A stretch of 64,000 bases of DNA from Cladochytrium replicatum (lineage: Eukaryota > Chytridiomycota > Chytridiomycetes > Cladochytriales > Cladochytriaceae), in contig JAHLKD010000056.1 in the NCBI GenBank assembly GCA_025526935.1, positions 186,001 through 250,000 of the forward strand. Reading direction: 5' to 3'. The notes beneath the pieces were generated by a model that saw nothing but the letters and a program-made list of their open reading frames with translations, did no database searches and was not told where the DNA came from. Positions 11,614-22,904 of the stretch are shown piece after piece (the stretch's first letter is position 1; every line of letters starts with the position of its first letter). A program made the position numbers and the translations under genes.

Positions 11614-11689
11614 AGTAATAAATGATTATCTAGAGGCTTGGCCATTTCTACAAACGCAAAAAACACAAAGCCACATTCTGTCACAAACA

Positions 11690-13350
11690 ATGCATCCCCT
11701 CAACCGAAGATTCGCTGCCAGACAAACCGCTGAAGATCACCCCAAAGTACCACGCAGCGCGCTCATTCCCTCGACACTGAACAAATCATCAGAGGATGAA
11801 CTACCAGAAAAGATAGCCTCGCTCCGTCGCTCGATCACAACTGGTCCGTTTTGGACTGAACTGAAGACCATCGAGAAGCTCATCAGCAAGAATCGGAACC
11901 AGCACAGGCGAAGCGGGACTACATACTTTAGGAAACTCATTCTGGTCGTGAGGACGATGAAGAGGTTGAACGAGCTTGGGATAGACGATTTGCTCTTGCA
12001 GATTTTGCGTGTGATTCAGCCAAGAGGGTAAGGAGGGTTCGCGGCGGGCTTTATATCGCATTGACGCGGGTAGTGTAGGAAGAAGCAAACAGGAGCTCCA
12101 TGGAAGGAGCTTCCGTCTGCTCGTTTCCTGACCTACGTGCGGTTTCGTCTGGCACAAGCAGCAACAATTCTGGATTATGTATGGAATACTGCAGTTCAAT
12201 TTTTTGCCATGTCACTTACCTCTAAACGATAATTTCAGGTCCGTGAGCCAATAGAAGCTGCACACCTGTGTGAGTTCGTTCCTGGGAGAAACGTCGCTGT
12301 CCACCTATTTGCCATTTCTTACATTACTATTCTAAAGGGCGTTTCGTCAACTCATGGGACAAACATTCTTTGTCCCACTCTCCCTTCTTTTTATGGCTTC
12401 GTTAAGTCGAATGCATTTGCTTGCACCTGCGCTGAGGAAGGACGTATGCGAATGCTATCACACCTTAAGCGTATGGACGGCACTGATTCCAGTATGCAAA
12501 TTTGTATGGTTTGGGGGTATCTATTTTAATTTGCTCGAACAGCCAAGCGTATCTGCACCAGATCCGGAACTATCAAAGTGCCTACCTGCCAACTTGATGC
12601 ATTTCAATTCGAAAACATTGTGAGTTGTTTGATACCCAAATGATGTTCATTTCTGACAAGTTCAGGGCTGCCGATGTTTCGAACTTGCCCGCAGAGCGAG
12701 AACTGATAGATGACCAGGAAGAAATTGAATCAGACTTGGATCTCCCGAGCAAACCATCAATTGTGCCAGACAAGGTGGAATCCTCTCTATCAGCATCATT
12801 CTGGGGATCGTTGGGAGCCCGAGGTGGGGATTCGTTATCAGCCGTTTCCGCAGGCGACATTACTTCAGCATCACCAAGTGAAACGGCAACTTCCCAGAAA
12901 AGAAGGAAGCGACAATCCTCCTCAAATGATCGGACTGATCTTAGCGAATCCCGGGTTGCAGAAGACAATGCGCCAGACGATCGATCAGGGTCCGATCACA
13001 TCGCTAGTTCCAAATCTGTACCTACGGATTTCGATGCGCTAGTAAAGAGACCGAAATCACCCAAAACATCCTCGATCAAAAGCTTGGAATCGGTTCATGA
13101 ACACTCCACGCAACTGGACAAAAGCTCAGGACAAATATTGGGAAAGGGGAAGGGACCATCGGAGGTATACAATATTCCCACGAGTTTAAGTAAGAATAGA
13201 AAAGTGGCTGCCAAGGTGGGTGTGTCGCTGCAATGGAAGAACGAGTCCCCTACAGATGTTGGCCTAGAAAAGAAATCCAGCTCCAGTGCAGCTGAAATCT
13301 TGGACATCTTTTCCACTCTGGACCAGAAAACGAAGAAAAAGAAAAAATGA
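11690..13350 (+). CDS. RMP1: RNase MRP protein subunit Rmp1-like
   Basis: Rmp1 is a protein specific to RNase MRP, the ribonucleoprotein that cleaves pre-rRNA and some mRNAs. The signature block appears in exon 1 as ISKNRNQHRRSGTTYFRKL, preceded by a helix with WTELKTIEKL. Exon 1 (11690-12027) ends at a GTAAGG donor. Following exons give KELPSARFLTYVRFRLAQAA and AFRQLMGQTFFVPLSLLFMA, the latter matching the family's conserved QLxADNQYxPLGLxLL helix. After two further introns comes a long polar, Ser-rich exon (12625-13350), ending in AAEILDIFSTL and a lysine run, a typical tail for this family. Intron borders around 12270 and 12490 are tentative. The start is the first ATG before the conserved helix. 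Confidence 0.7.
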
Positions 13351-13538
13351 ACATCTTTTTTAAATTATATCGCCGGATTGCACATTAACATGTGGTTCAA
13401 AGATTGCGCTGAAAGAAAACTCCGAATGTTCTATCACGATCTAAATTTCAAGGTTCGGAGACCGATACTAATTCATCCTCCATGTTCCTCGTTCGGTCAG
13501 GTGCTGTACCATCAGACGGAACCTTTGCACTAGAAGCT

Positions 13539-13736
13539 TCAACCACCTCCACACACTTTCACCTCCGTTCCCTCATTTGACCCAACTGAATTCACTTTGC
13601 CATCTTCCAAAGCAACCGCAGCCTTCGCAATTGTTTCTTCCATCCCCTGTTTCGCATCGAGATACGACGAGAGACGTTCCACAGGAAGTCCAGGAGACCC
13701 AACTTGGGGTGCAGGGAAGTTTTTCCTCGAAAGCAG
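13539..13736 (-). CDS. Possible small protein of about 65 residues
   Basis: A minus-strand frame beginning MLLSRKNFPAPQVG near 13736 and ending EVKVCGGG has a coding-like composition, with an amphipathic middle (SYLDAKQGMEETIAKAAVAL). It lies between the stop of RMP1 and the start of the PHAF1 homologue, running antisense towards RMP1. I recognise no family. The frame continues open a little upstream. It may be a short gene or chance. Confidence 0.25.
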   Translation of the reverse strand: MLSRKNFPAPQVGSPGLPVERLSSYLDAKQGMEETIAKAAVALEDGKVNSVGSNEGTEVKVCGGG

Positions 13737-13817
13737 CATACCCTTAAAACTCCTAATGTCCGCCCTGAATATTGGCGAATATTGCAAGAATTACTAAGCC
13801 ATTTCCACTCCAAAGGA

Positions 13818-15575
13818 ATGTCAAGCACAACGAGCAGCATCTTGCAGGGAGGAGTATCTTCGTACGCTGGCAGCAATGCACGCTTGGATATGGAAATAGT
13901 GCCAAGCTTATCGGTTGGACCATTCACTCTAGGTAGGAGAGCGGATATCGCTGCCTTGGGTTGCTGTTATCAGGGAGGCTTATCTGCAACATTGAAGGAA
14001 TGGCCATCGGGGACCTGATAAGTCACTTTCGCAGAAGAAAGAACCAAATCCCAAAAGTTGAGTTCAAATACAGCGACTCGGTATGGAAATGTTCATTGAA
14101 ATACAAAATTACAAAAGTTGATCACATCAAATTTTGTCCTTTGGGATGATAACAGGCTCCTCTTGACTACGACCTTGTTTTCAACCTTCCTGCCAATGGG
14201 ATCGCACTCAGAGTGGATCCAAAGACCCAGCGGTTGAGAAATATCGAGCTTTACGACTTTTCGAAGCTTCGTCTAATTTACGAGAACACCGAGTTCATGT
14301 ATGCCACAAATTATCGTTGACATCCAAGGATGGTGTTAAGCCGTTGATTCTTCTCCGCAGCTCGCACAAAACACTACCCACATTTGTTCTTATATACAAA
14401 ACATTTGGGCCAACATATCCGGGATGGTACGAAGAAGATAACCAGCGATACGTGCTTAACTACGAGGTATTCAGCTTATCAGCTTAACTTCACACGGTTG
14501 GTCTAACTGTGTGACGCATAGGGTATCTCTTTCATGTTCCCAGTTCCAACCAAGTATGCAGACATGTTTGCCGGAAATCCGGGTACACTTTTTTGAAGAT
14601 TTCTTTGTATTGAAGTTAACTATCGGTCCGCTCAGACCTTCCTCTCACATTCCCAGACGCAACAACTCCCGTCCTCAATCGAATCTTGATCTACCACGGA
14701 ACACAGTGGCAAACTTCCAATCCGCCAGCTCTTGGCCAGAACGACCTGTACCTTGAGAATGTGTATGTTGAGGTAACGATATTTCCGCTTCCTTAAATTT
14801 TATGGCTGACCACCACCTTGGAAGCCCTGTAAGGGGCTAACATTTATGAGCCGTGTCGCCAATATCACTTTTGGAATGAGCGCACAGGATGTACTCGCAG
14901 AGCTGGGGAAACCAAACTACGCGTCGTACAGGCGAGACGATGCCATGCGAATACATACTGCACCTCGAGACGAATCACGAAGCGAAGGTGAGTCTCGCAT
15001 CATTGGGATGCGACCATTTTTTGAACATTTTTATCAGGAACTGCCGCTGAAGGCTACTGGTGGAATTGTAAGCTTGCCGCAAATACCAATAGCGACATGT
15101 TTTCATGACTGTACTCTAGATGTTAGTCTCGGAGTTGACGTACTGTTTGACGGCTACAGCCACACAGTAAAGAAGTTTATGCACCACACAAACTTCCCTG
15201 GCCACCCTGATTTCAACCGATACCGCCGATGCAACTTTTCGATAGTGCTGCCCTCCGGCGAAGGTCGAATCGACGCTTTGTCAAAGGTTCGGTTTGACAC
15301 TTAAGCTTTCCTTTCATATCAATTGAAATGCTCAACCGTCATTTAGTGGGATAACATTAAGAGCCTGCTGGGAAATCCGTCAGGGCCTCCAGTAATCTTC
15401 AACAGTATGGTCCAGCACCGTAATCCGTTTGGATCCACATCTTTCTACGGTTACAGCGAACTAGGGCTGATTTTTGAGGTTTGCAATTGATCTCATTTAT
15501 CTGCATGACCTCATCAATTATTTCGCTGGTCAGATAATGAAGAATGGTCACATAGCCTCTGTGACAGCATTTTGA
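13818..15575 (+). CDS. PHAF1: PHAF1 (C16orf70, UPF0183) homologue
   Basis: In animals PHAF1 is a peripheral protein recruited to the phagophore during autophagy with its partner BCAS3. Exon 1 contains DMEIVPSLSVGPFTLG, matching the conserved N-terminal LDLEVVPERSLG-FTLG block. Middle exons give GNIELYDF-like and LRVDPKTQRLRNIELYDFSK near 14210. The best-preserved part is ITFGMSAQDVLAELGKPN near 14870, then VSLGVDVLFDGYSHTVKKF near 15130, HHTNFPGHPDFNRYRRC, WDNIKSLLG near 15350, RNPFGSTSFYGY near 15425, and the final IMKNGHIASVTAF. All are family landmarks in the right order. About seven short introns separate the exons. Two in-frame ATGs, 13818 and the Met of DMEIV, are possible starts. Confidence 0.85.
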
Positions 15576-16041
15576 ATCATTTGCTACAGTTCCAAAGTAT
15601 CGGTAGATTGAGTTGCTTTCTGTACGTTACGTTTTGTGTACATATTGTGTAAGATACATATAATGGATAAATGGATTGATAAAGCTATTTTTCTTGGTTT
15701 CATGATGGAAGTTCGGAAGTTAATTGGAGCCACCAAGCAGTGCCTACATGGAGGACCAGCAATCACTTGTTACGTATGTAGGGGCGTTTAAGAATGCTTT
15801 TTTAAGAACCAGCAAACAATTGGTCAAGATCATATGTCCACATTCTCAAACAATACCGCCACTAACCAAGTCGAGCACTTCCATCTATGGAAACTCACCA
15901 AAGGGGTACTTTGATGTGTTTTGGGGGCGTTGGTAGTTTAATAATTGGCAGTGCTTTATAAACTGTTCTCGTTCTCGCTCTCCTACAGCATTCTTCGACA
16001 CCAACGCATTCATAGAAGCCCCATCCAGCCTGACCAAAAGT
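15576..16041. other. Intergenic, no gene seen
   Basis: An AT-rich stretch between the PHAF1 stop and the first decayed membrane-protein copy. A 70-codon plus-strand frame at 15724 has no recognisable feature. Confidence 0.4.
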
Positions 16042-16877
16042 ATGGCCGCCCCCACTTTAGTCACCCCAAGCAACATCTCCGCACCGAGCAATTCGAATGG
16101 GTCTTCTTTCTATACATGTTCATGGTGATCTACACCACGGCGTTCAAGCTAACTCGCCTCGTCCTGCTGGCCCACCTCTGCTAGGTCGGCCTCTTCATGT
16201 TCTTCGGGTTCTTAGCCGTGAATACCATTTTCCCAATGTCTTCCGAAGCAGTTCTGGGGATCGGGATCCTCGGAAATTCGGGAACGCTTCTGGCGACCAT
16301 CCTGCCGTTTTACCTACAATCGGTCCAGCTCGAAGCAGGAATCTTTACTGCAAGTAGGGTATGGAAAACCTCGGTCCGAGTGCTTGGTTGGCTGGGTGTC
16401 GGAGCGTGCTTGTGAGAGAGCTTTTCGTGTTTGCTGCGACCTTTATCGACGTATTATGGGAAAACTGAAGAAGCTACCCACGCGGACATGTCGTGCAGCG
16501 CACTCGGTGTCGCTGAACATGCTCTCAGTGGCCTCATGTGCATCATCGGGATAGCGGCCATGAAGTGGTCGAGCCCGCCCACAAGTCCCATCGCGCGTGC
16601 GGTCCAATGGCGCATCGGCTCGATGGCGATCATCCAGGTGATCCTCACCGGGGCAAACTTTGTCATGTTCTTCTCGCCGTTCCAGGACGTGGTGTCGCCG
16701 TACCTGACGTGGGTCAACCCCGCGTGGATTATCTCGGTGTTCTTGACCACGTTTGTGATGTGCACGGACTTGAGGGAGGACGCGATGAGGATCGAGGACA
16801 CTCCAATAAGTCGAACGGAACGGGATATCTGGGCGGCCAGAACTCAACTCGCACAAAGGATGAATCGATGCATATGA
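16042..16877 (+). pseudogene. Seven-helix membrane protein, decayed tandem copy 1
   Basis: One reading frame from about 16080 to 16877 predicts seven hydrophobic helices: around FFLYMFMVIYTTAF, GLFMFFGFLAV, GNSGTLLATILPFYL, SVRVLGWLGVGACL, ALSGLMCIIGIAAM, SMAIIQVILTGANFVMFF and AWIISVFLTTFVMCTDL. Polar segments lie between them. The frame is broken by TAG at 16182-16184, where copy 2 has Trp, and by TGA at 16413-16415. The ATG at 16042, aligned with the start of copy 2, is out of frame because the N-terminal segment is one base shorter than in copy 2. I do not recognise the family; it is not clearly an opsin or a GPCR. Protein and DNA similarity to copy 2 is high. Confidence 0.65.
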
Positions 16878-17719
16878 GCCCTGCTTGGGTCGGCAACCGT
16901 GACTGGCCCATACACAGTGAAAGGACCGTTTGTAGCCTTACTCTGCTCGCAGCACCGGAGGGCGTGGCCATTAGGGGTTTTCTTTCCAGAGGTTTGAGGG
17001 TACCCAGCTTCACGGAGCCATTCGTGTCTGATGATGGAAGCGCGGACCAAGAGACAAAATGCTAGGCCGACGGACCAAGAGACAGAATGCTAGGCCGAAG
17101 GTTTTCAATGTGCGATTTATAGCCCAGAATTTAAAATTGAAGCATATCCCAATGATTGTAAATCATTTATGCCACTGTAGAATATGTTTTGTATTGAAAA
17201 ATGGTGCTCAGCGTCCAGATAGTTGAAGTCCAAACGAAGCTGTTGATTGATTTGGATGTATTAGGGAAATTCTTTATATGGCCGCTGATGACAACTTTTT
17301 GATGTAGTATGAATAACAATGAAGGATCAAAATTCAGGACATCTCGTCATCACAGGTGTCCGTAAGCTTCCTTCTCTGTAGTCTCTCTACCCAAACATTC
17401 CGTTTATGGTAATTCATCTTGAAACTTTGTACAGAATCAATGATTTTAAGGTGCTTCATGTGCTTGTTCAGAGTTTACTCCTCTTTGGAAATGTCACTAG
17501 TCTGATAATGGATGGACACTGGGTCCACTTATGGGAAACAGTTAGAGTATGATTGGTGAGTCCGTTTCGAACCACAGAATATTAGGGCAACATGATCGGC
17601 ACTTTTAAGTATTTAATCGAGAAGATCACTTGGCAGCTTGCAACTTCACTCTTGATCCTCCACAACTCGGCATCTGCAGCATAAAGTTACTTCACTCTGC
17701 CTTAATCCACTGATCAGTC
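16878..17719. other. Spacer between the two decayed copies
   Basis: No supportable gene. It holds a 28-bp tandem repeat at 17043-17098 and AT-rich sequence. Confidence 0.45.
17043..17098 (+). repeat. 28-bp tandem repeat, two units
   Basis: The unit starting cggaccaagagacaaaatgc occurs at 17043 and again at 17071 with one base difference (a to g), followed by taggccga in both. It lies just after the end of decayed copy 1. Confidence 0.85.
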
Positions 17720-18570
17720 ATGGCTGCCCCGACCTTAGTCACCCCGCGCCACCACCTCCGCGCCGGGCAATTTGAATGGGTCTTCTTGTCTTCATGGTGA
17801 TCTACACCCGCGCATTCAAGATGACCCGCCTGGTCCTCTACTCCCATCTCAGCTGGCTCGGCCTCTTTATGTTTTTCGGCTTACTCGCCATCACCGCCAT
17901 CTTCCGCATGGCACCCGAAGCCAACGTCGCTTTAGCGATCATCGGAAACTCGGGCACGTATCTTGCCACCATATTCCCATTTTACCTCCAGATGCCAGCT
18001 CGAAGCAGGTGTCGACCGCAAGCGTGATCTGGAAGCGCTCGATCATTGTCCTCGGGATCTTAGGCGTCGCATGCACGATCGTCGAGGGGTCTTCGTGCTT
18101 GTTGAGGCCGATTCTTAATTATGCCCAGCGGTTTGACGATGCCGACCGCGCGGATGTGACTTGCACTGCGTCGGAACCGCAGATTATGCACGGCGCGGCG
18201 GCGATGCACTACTCGACGAAACCGACGAGCGCAATCGCACCAGCTGTTGAATGGCGCATCGGATCCATGGCAATCATCCAGGTGTTCCTTGCCCCGACCA
18301 ACTTTGTCGTATTTTTCTCGCCGTTCCAGGACGCCGTCTCGCCTTACTTGACTTGGGGAAACCTGCCTTGGCATCTCGGTGTTATTGACAACTTTTGTGA
18401 TCTGCACAGATCTTAAGGAAGACGCTACAAGGATTGAGTCCCTCTCCAATAATTCGGGAACTGCAAGTCAGGCCGGTCAAATATCCAGTCGTACAAAAGA
18501 GGAAATATCGACCAGAAAAATAACCACTGCTATCAAGTCGGCCACCATGAACGAGGCACACGCAGTCTAA
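17720..18570 (+). pseudogene. Seven-helix membrane protein, decayed tandem copy 2
   Basis: This is the paralogue of the copy at 16042-16877. It starts MAAPTLVTPRHH and keeps the FEWVF segment in frame with the ATG at 17720. The frame then shifts near 17785, where seven bases present in copy 1 are missing. It shifts again near 17995 within the third loop, and again near 18360 just before the last helix (LLTTFVICTDLKEDATRIES, in the frame of 18379). At the two positions where copy 1 has stops, copy 2 has sense codons (SWLGLFMFF and CTIVEGSS). So the two copies carry different lesions. The final frame runs to a stop at 18570. Confidence 0.65.
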
Positions 18571-18769
18571 GCGTTTCAGCTTCAATATCTGCAAGCTTTC
18601 ATTCGCAACACACCATGTTCGCGGTGTTGTCAGTTCGTCGTCACGCTAATAAACTCTGTCATTTCTCTTGTCTAACTGCATCCGCATCAAACAATGAAAA
18701 ATAGACGTACATGGGAGCGTCCATATCCCAAACAATCACCGCACTCTCAAATCATCCGCACCCCAAAAT

Positions 18770-19845
18770 CTACTTCTTTTGCTTCTTGCGCTCGTTGGCC
18801 CAGTCGTTCAACGCATCCGAGAACAGCAAGGTCAGCATGACGTGTGGTGCAATACGGATGTAGTACGTCGGGAAACCCTACAGCCAAAAAACAGTCAGAC
18901 ACTCAAAAAGTCGCTCCCATACTCCATACTCGGTAGAAAGCAAGAGGACCCTCGGTCGAGAACACCTTCATCGCACAGTCAACGCTGCCCTTGTACGGAA
19001 GCACGCCGCGAGCGTCCGGACGCTGCTTCTGCAAACGGGTCTTGACGAAATCGAACGGAAGCGAGAACACCGACGCGACGAAACCGGCGATGGCGCTCGC
19101 GTAAAAGTTGTTTGTGTACGATTTGCCAAGGGCCTTGTCGAATCGCACCTTGGCCTCCGAGTGGGTAGCCAACATGCCCAGGTTGAGGGCCATCGCGCGG
19201 ACCACCGTCGGCGTCGCGCCCTTCCACCAGGCAAGAATGCCTTCCTCCTTGGCGATACGAGAGAGGGCGTTCATGACGTTGGTGTAGTTGCGTCTTTGCT
19301 CAGCTGGTAGTGTTCCGTCCTAATAGCATGAATCTTGTCAGGTTGAAAAATCGTTGATCGCTGTAAGCTTAGCTAACCGCCTGCATGCGGATCAATGCAA
19401 GATCGGCGGGGTTTCCAACAAGCGCACCAAGACCACCCGCAGCCAACGAGGCAACAGCACGCTGCACATAAGTGAGGTCCTTTCCGTTGTTTTGGGCTTT
19501 GAGCTGGTCGATGAACGTGTTGAAGAGGCCGAGACGTGCAGTGGTGTAGGTAGCCTGGCGGAGGAGACCAGCGGAAAGGCCCCGGTACATGGCAAAGAAG
19601 CCCTCCTGCCTGACGATGCGGGAGGCAACAGTGAGAGGGTTGGTCGATGCGCCCTTAGCACCGCCCTCACCCTGAAGCTGGATTCGGACCTTTACCTAAA
19701 GCATCGCGGCAAGGATGAGAGCCAAAATTCACGGAATTGACGGAGAATGTCCACCAACCATGTCAATGGGCTGGATGATGGCGGTGGCAGTCATGCCCGA
19801 AATACCACCGAAGACAAAAGGTTGAGCAGCATCCCAGACACCCAT
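18770..19845 (-). CDS. Mitochondrial 2-oxoglutarate/malate carrier
   Basis: This SLC25A11-type carrier exchanges 2-oxoglutarate for malate across the inner mitochondrial membrane, as part of the malate-aspartate shuttle. Four exons read cleanly: 19759-19845, 19378-19695, 18930-19319 and 18770-18877. Three carrier repeats are present with the signature Px[DE]xx[KR]: QPIDMVKVRIQ, NPADLALIRMQA (third position Asp, sixth Leu, as in this subfamily's variant) and LPFDFVKTRLQ. Subfamily-diagnostic stretches are LSAGLLRQATYTTARLG, DGTLPAEQRRNYTNVMNAL and FPTYYIRIAPH. The C-terminus ends NERKKQKK. Length is about 300 residues, normal. Upstream lies a GAAC-repeat microsatellite. Confidence 0.93.
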
Positions 19846-19970
19846 TGTGATCGAAATTTGTGAGGTACGAAAAGAGGATCAAGAGGAATTGCGGAAGAGT
19901 GGTAGTCGACACGATGTAGCCTCACAACAATCTGGGTAAGAGAGGCGATGAGGAATTGAAATAAAAAAGT

Positions 19971-20000
19971 GCGAACGAACGAGCGAACGAACGAACGAAT
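19971..20000 (+). repeat. GAAC-type microsatellite upstream of the carrier gene
   Basis: The sequence is a run of gaac units, interrupted once by gagc. It lies about 125 bp upstream of the carrier start, so probably in its 5' untranslated region or promoter. Confidence 0.7.
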
Positions 20001-20298
20001 GGAATTATATTTCAGTCTTAATACAGCATTGGAACCATTCTGCCCACAGCCCACCTTTTACCCTTTCCCGTCGGATTAATGATTGATCGTGTGGGTGTAC
20101 GTGAGTTGTGGCAGAGTGGGAATATGGACGGAGCTTTGTATATTACATGGATGGGATTGCGGTTCAAGCCATCATATCATTAGCCGGTGAAGGATTCTGT
20201 CATCTTCGGTTCACTCTGCGCTCGGTCAATCAGATTGTTGTACTTGGCTTCCATCTATGTGCGCATGTTCATTTCCACAAAACCTTCAACTGCACCTG

Positions 20299-22730
20299 CT
20301 AAACTAGGCTCACCTCTTTCACAAATCCATCGTCCGTTAGCCGCTTCACGACATCTTCTCGATCTAGCCGCGACAAGCCCCTTTTGTACACTCTCTTCAT
20401 CTTCCTTCGAATCTGCTCCATGAAACCGTACTTGTAGTGATATAGTGGATGGAACGTGCTGGCACGAGAGAAACAGAATTTTCCCAACACAAACTCAGCT
20501 GAGGCCCCTCGAACTGCTCTTTTCCTTCTGATATATTCGTTGTCATCACCATCGATCGCAGCCTCATCATCGTCTTTGTCATCGTCGCTGTCATCCCCCA
20601 ACATCTATGATAACAGGATTTAGCACCAAAGTCCTTTCAAACTCGGAACGCCGTACCTCCATGGTTCGTCTGTCATACTTGGGTCCCGTCAGTTCCATTT
20701 TCCATGTGGCAGGGTGACTCGTCATATGGCAAGCCTCGCAATCGGTTGTGACATAGTGGAAATCATGAAGATCCAGCATAAACGAATCCAATCTCGGATA
20801 GGTTTCGATTGCACTCTGATAAACAAATATTAGAATCTGAAAACCGTTCGGTTAGCATGCATCAGTCCCCACATACGTAAAATTCTGGCCACCATGATGG
20901 GGTTCGAAGGCTATTGCCATATCCAGTCATCAATTGGTCCAGAGACCGTATCGAATGTCTCATGAAATCGTAGTCTCCATTGACCTCCCGACCAAAGCGA
21001 TCTACTGCGTAAACGTTCTCCGTTCCGAACGATGGTTTAATGACAATGCCAACCAAAAATGACACCAGTTCTTTAATCTGGTCACTTCGCTCAACATGTC
21101 TGAACTCGACTGAAAGCAATATTCTAATGTCAGTTTTGCAACTGGCGACGTTGAGAAGCTCCTCTAACCTGGCATTTCGTTGAGAGCCTCTCTGGTTTCG
21201 TCCCCTTCTTCCTCATCAATGAAATCAGACAAGTTCTCGTCCAACTCATTGTCATCTTTCCGTGGCATCCCATAAATCAATGGTTCGTCAGGACTATCAT
21301 CACTTTCATCTCGATCCACCATTTCGTCTTCGTCATCGCTCAAATTTATCCGATTGATCCTCGATGATCCAGAACTCATATCCTTCTTCGGTCGTCGCCG
21401 TTTCGGAGTCGTGTTCGGACTTTTGCCAGTGACGCTTTTCTCTGTTTCGCTGTCACTCAGGACCACCGGCGCGTTCACCGTTCCTGTTGCTCGGGTGCGA
21501 TCTAATCAATAAAGCGATTACCCATTGAGCAAACAATGAAGCGCAAAAGAGGAAAATTACCTCGCTTGATCTTTTCGATCATTCTTTTGAAATTCGATTG
21601 CGATCTCCCCGCTCGACCTCGCGTCCTCTTCGAAATCACAACTAATGCCGCTTTGTTAATAAACGATGTGTTCCGTAAAAAGTCCCACTTCTTCCTCACC
21701 ATTATCAGCAAGAAATCCTACGTCGCTTTCCCAATCTTCATCCTCTATTTTGGCCGTCTCCTTTTCCGTATCTTCCTCTTCCTCACCCTCCTCCTCGGTC
21801 TTTGATTCGTCACCAGAATCAGACTCTGTCTTCTCAGGTCGCCCCGCGTCCGACTCCTCAGATGAGAAAAGCGCAGTCTCAAATCCATCTTTCTTGCTCG
21901 GTTCAGCGGTGCCGCCGCTGGACTCATCCCCATACATCGTTGCAGAAGTCTCCCGTAGCGGCGGCGGCTCATCAGCACTGTCCGAATCCGCAATCACTTC
22001 TTTCAATTCCCTTCGTCTTTTCAGCGGTCTCTCCTCATTTTCATCTTCGGAGCTAAGCAGAACTTTCTTTGCCTGTTTTCCACCCATTCTCCTCTTCGCT
22101 TCAACATCGACTTGGGGTTCCTGCTCATCCGAATGAATCTTACTCTCTCGTCTTAAGCGAAACTTTTTAATCGAATCGCTTCCGCTCTCGTCGCTTCCGT
22201 CGCCGATTGGTATCATGACATCTGCACGTCCTTTCTGTGCGCGCAGTCCATATGTCCGCACCACTCGTTTCTTCTCGCTTCTCTCCTCTTCTCCTCTCTT
22301 GTCCTTCCTCAAGCTTTCTCCACGGTTACTTTCCCTGCCTCTCGAACGTGGACCACCACTCGGAGTTCCACTAATGGAATCAGAGTCCTCCGCGGCGGCC
22401 GCGATCGAGTCCGACGAAATTCGCTGACGCTTCTGCAGCCGTTTCGGTCGTGGAGTTTCGGCAAATACGTCGTTGGCGCGGGGATCAAAGTTGAGGAGGT
22501 CCTCAGAGGATGAATCGTCCTGTGTTGCGGTGCGTTGTACTGCGCGCGTGGGCCGAGTTGATGATTTTGTTGGTGTTTGTATTTTGGGCGTGTGCGGTGC
22601 AGCGTCGTCGTCGTCTCTGCCGCCGTCAGTGGACGACAGGACGATTCTGGCGGTTTTGTTAGTTCGTTTGACGCCCATAAATGGACAGCACGTGACAGTC
22701 GCGTAGGGTTTGAGAATAGCGATGTCCATG
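20299..22730 (-). CDS. DUF4211 protein (CCDC82-like), acidic nuclear protein
   Basis: The long first exon starts MDIAILKPYATVTCCPF at 22730 and encodes a low-complexity, charged region with many Ser/Asp/Glu blocks and basic nuclear-localisation-like runs (KRLQKRQR, RPLKRRREL). Later exons contain the DUF4211 domain: VEFRHVERSDQIKELVSFLV near 21090, then a central exon with HDFHYVTTDCEACHM and TWKMELTGPKYDRRTME near 20690. The last exon contains LGKFCFSRASTFHPLYHYKY near 20490. The conserved Cys pair C-x2-C and the YDRRTME block are typical of this family, whose molecular role is poorly known. Several short introns are present. The start is divergent from the ARL2BP-like gene. Confidence 0.8.
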
Positions 22731-22904
22731 GCTAAGGAAGGTAGGTGACGGGGGAATGATGGGATTTGTATCTTTACCAACTCATTGTTTTGGGGCTAAG
22801 CGTCCGTCTCGGACTTGTTGCCGGACGGGCACCATGACGAAGTGCTGGAAGCAAGGTACGCTATGTATGTTCCGTACGATCCTCCGCTTTATGTTCTCCA
22901 AATC

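Noticed and set aside
15724-16178. Opsin or GPCR identity for the seven-helix copies
   Set aside because: There is no lysine in the last helix in the position expected for retinal, and no DRY- or NPxxY-type motif. The family is left open.
16443-16856. Minus-strand frames opposite decayed copy 1
   Set aside because: They mirror the conserved frame of the membrane protein and are not shared in frame with copy 2.
21666-22136. Ser-rich plus-strand frame of 156 codons opposite the DUF4211 gene
   Set aside because: Acidic, Ser-rich coding sequence creates open Ser-rich frames on the other strand. No start context or exon structure supports it.
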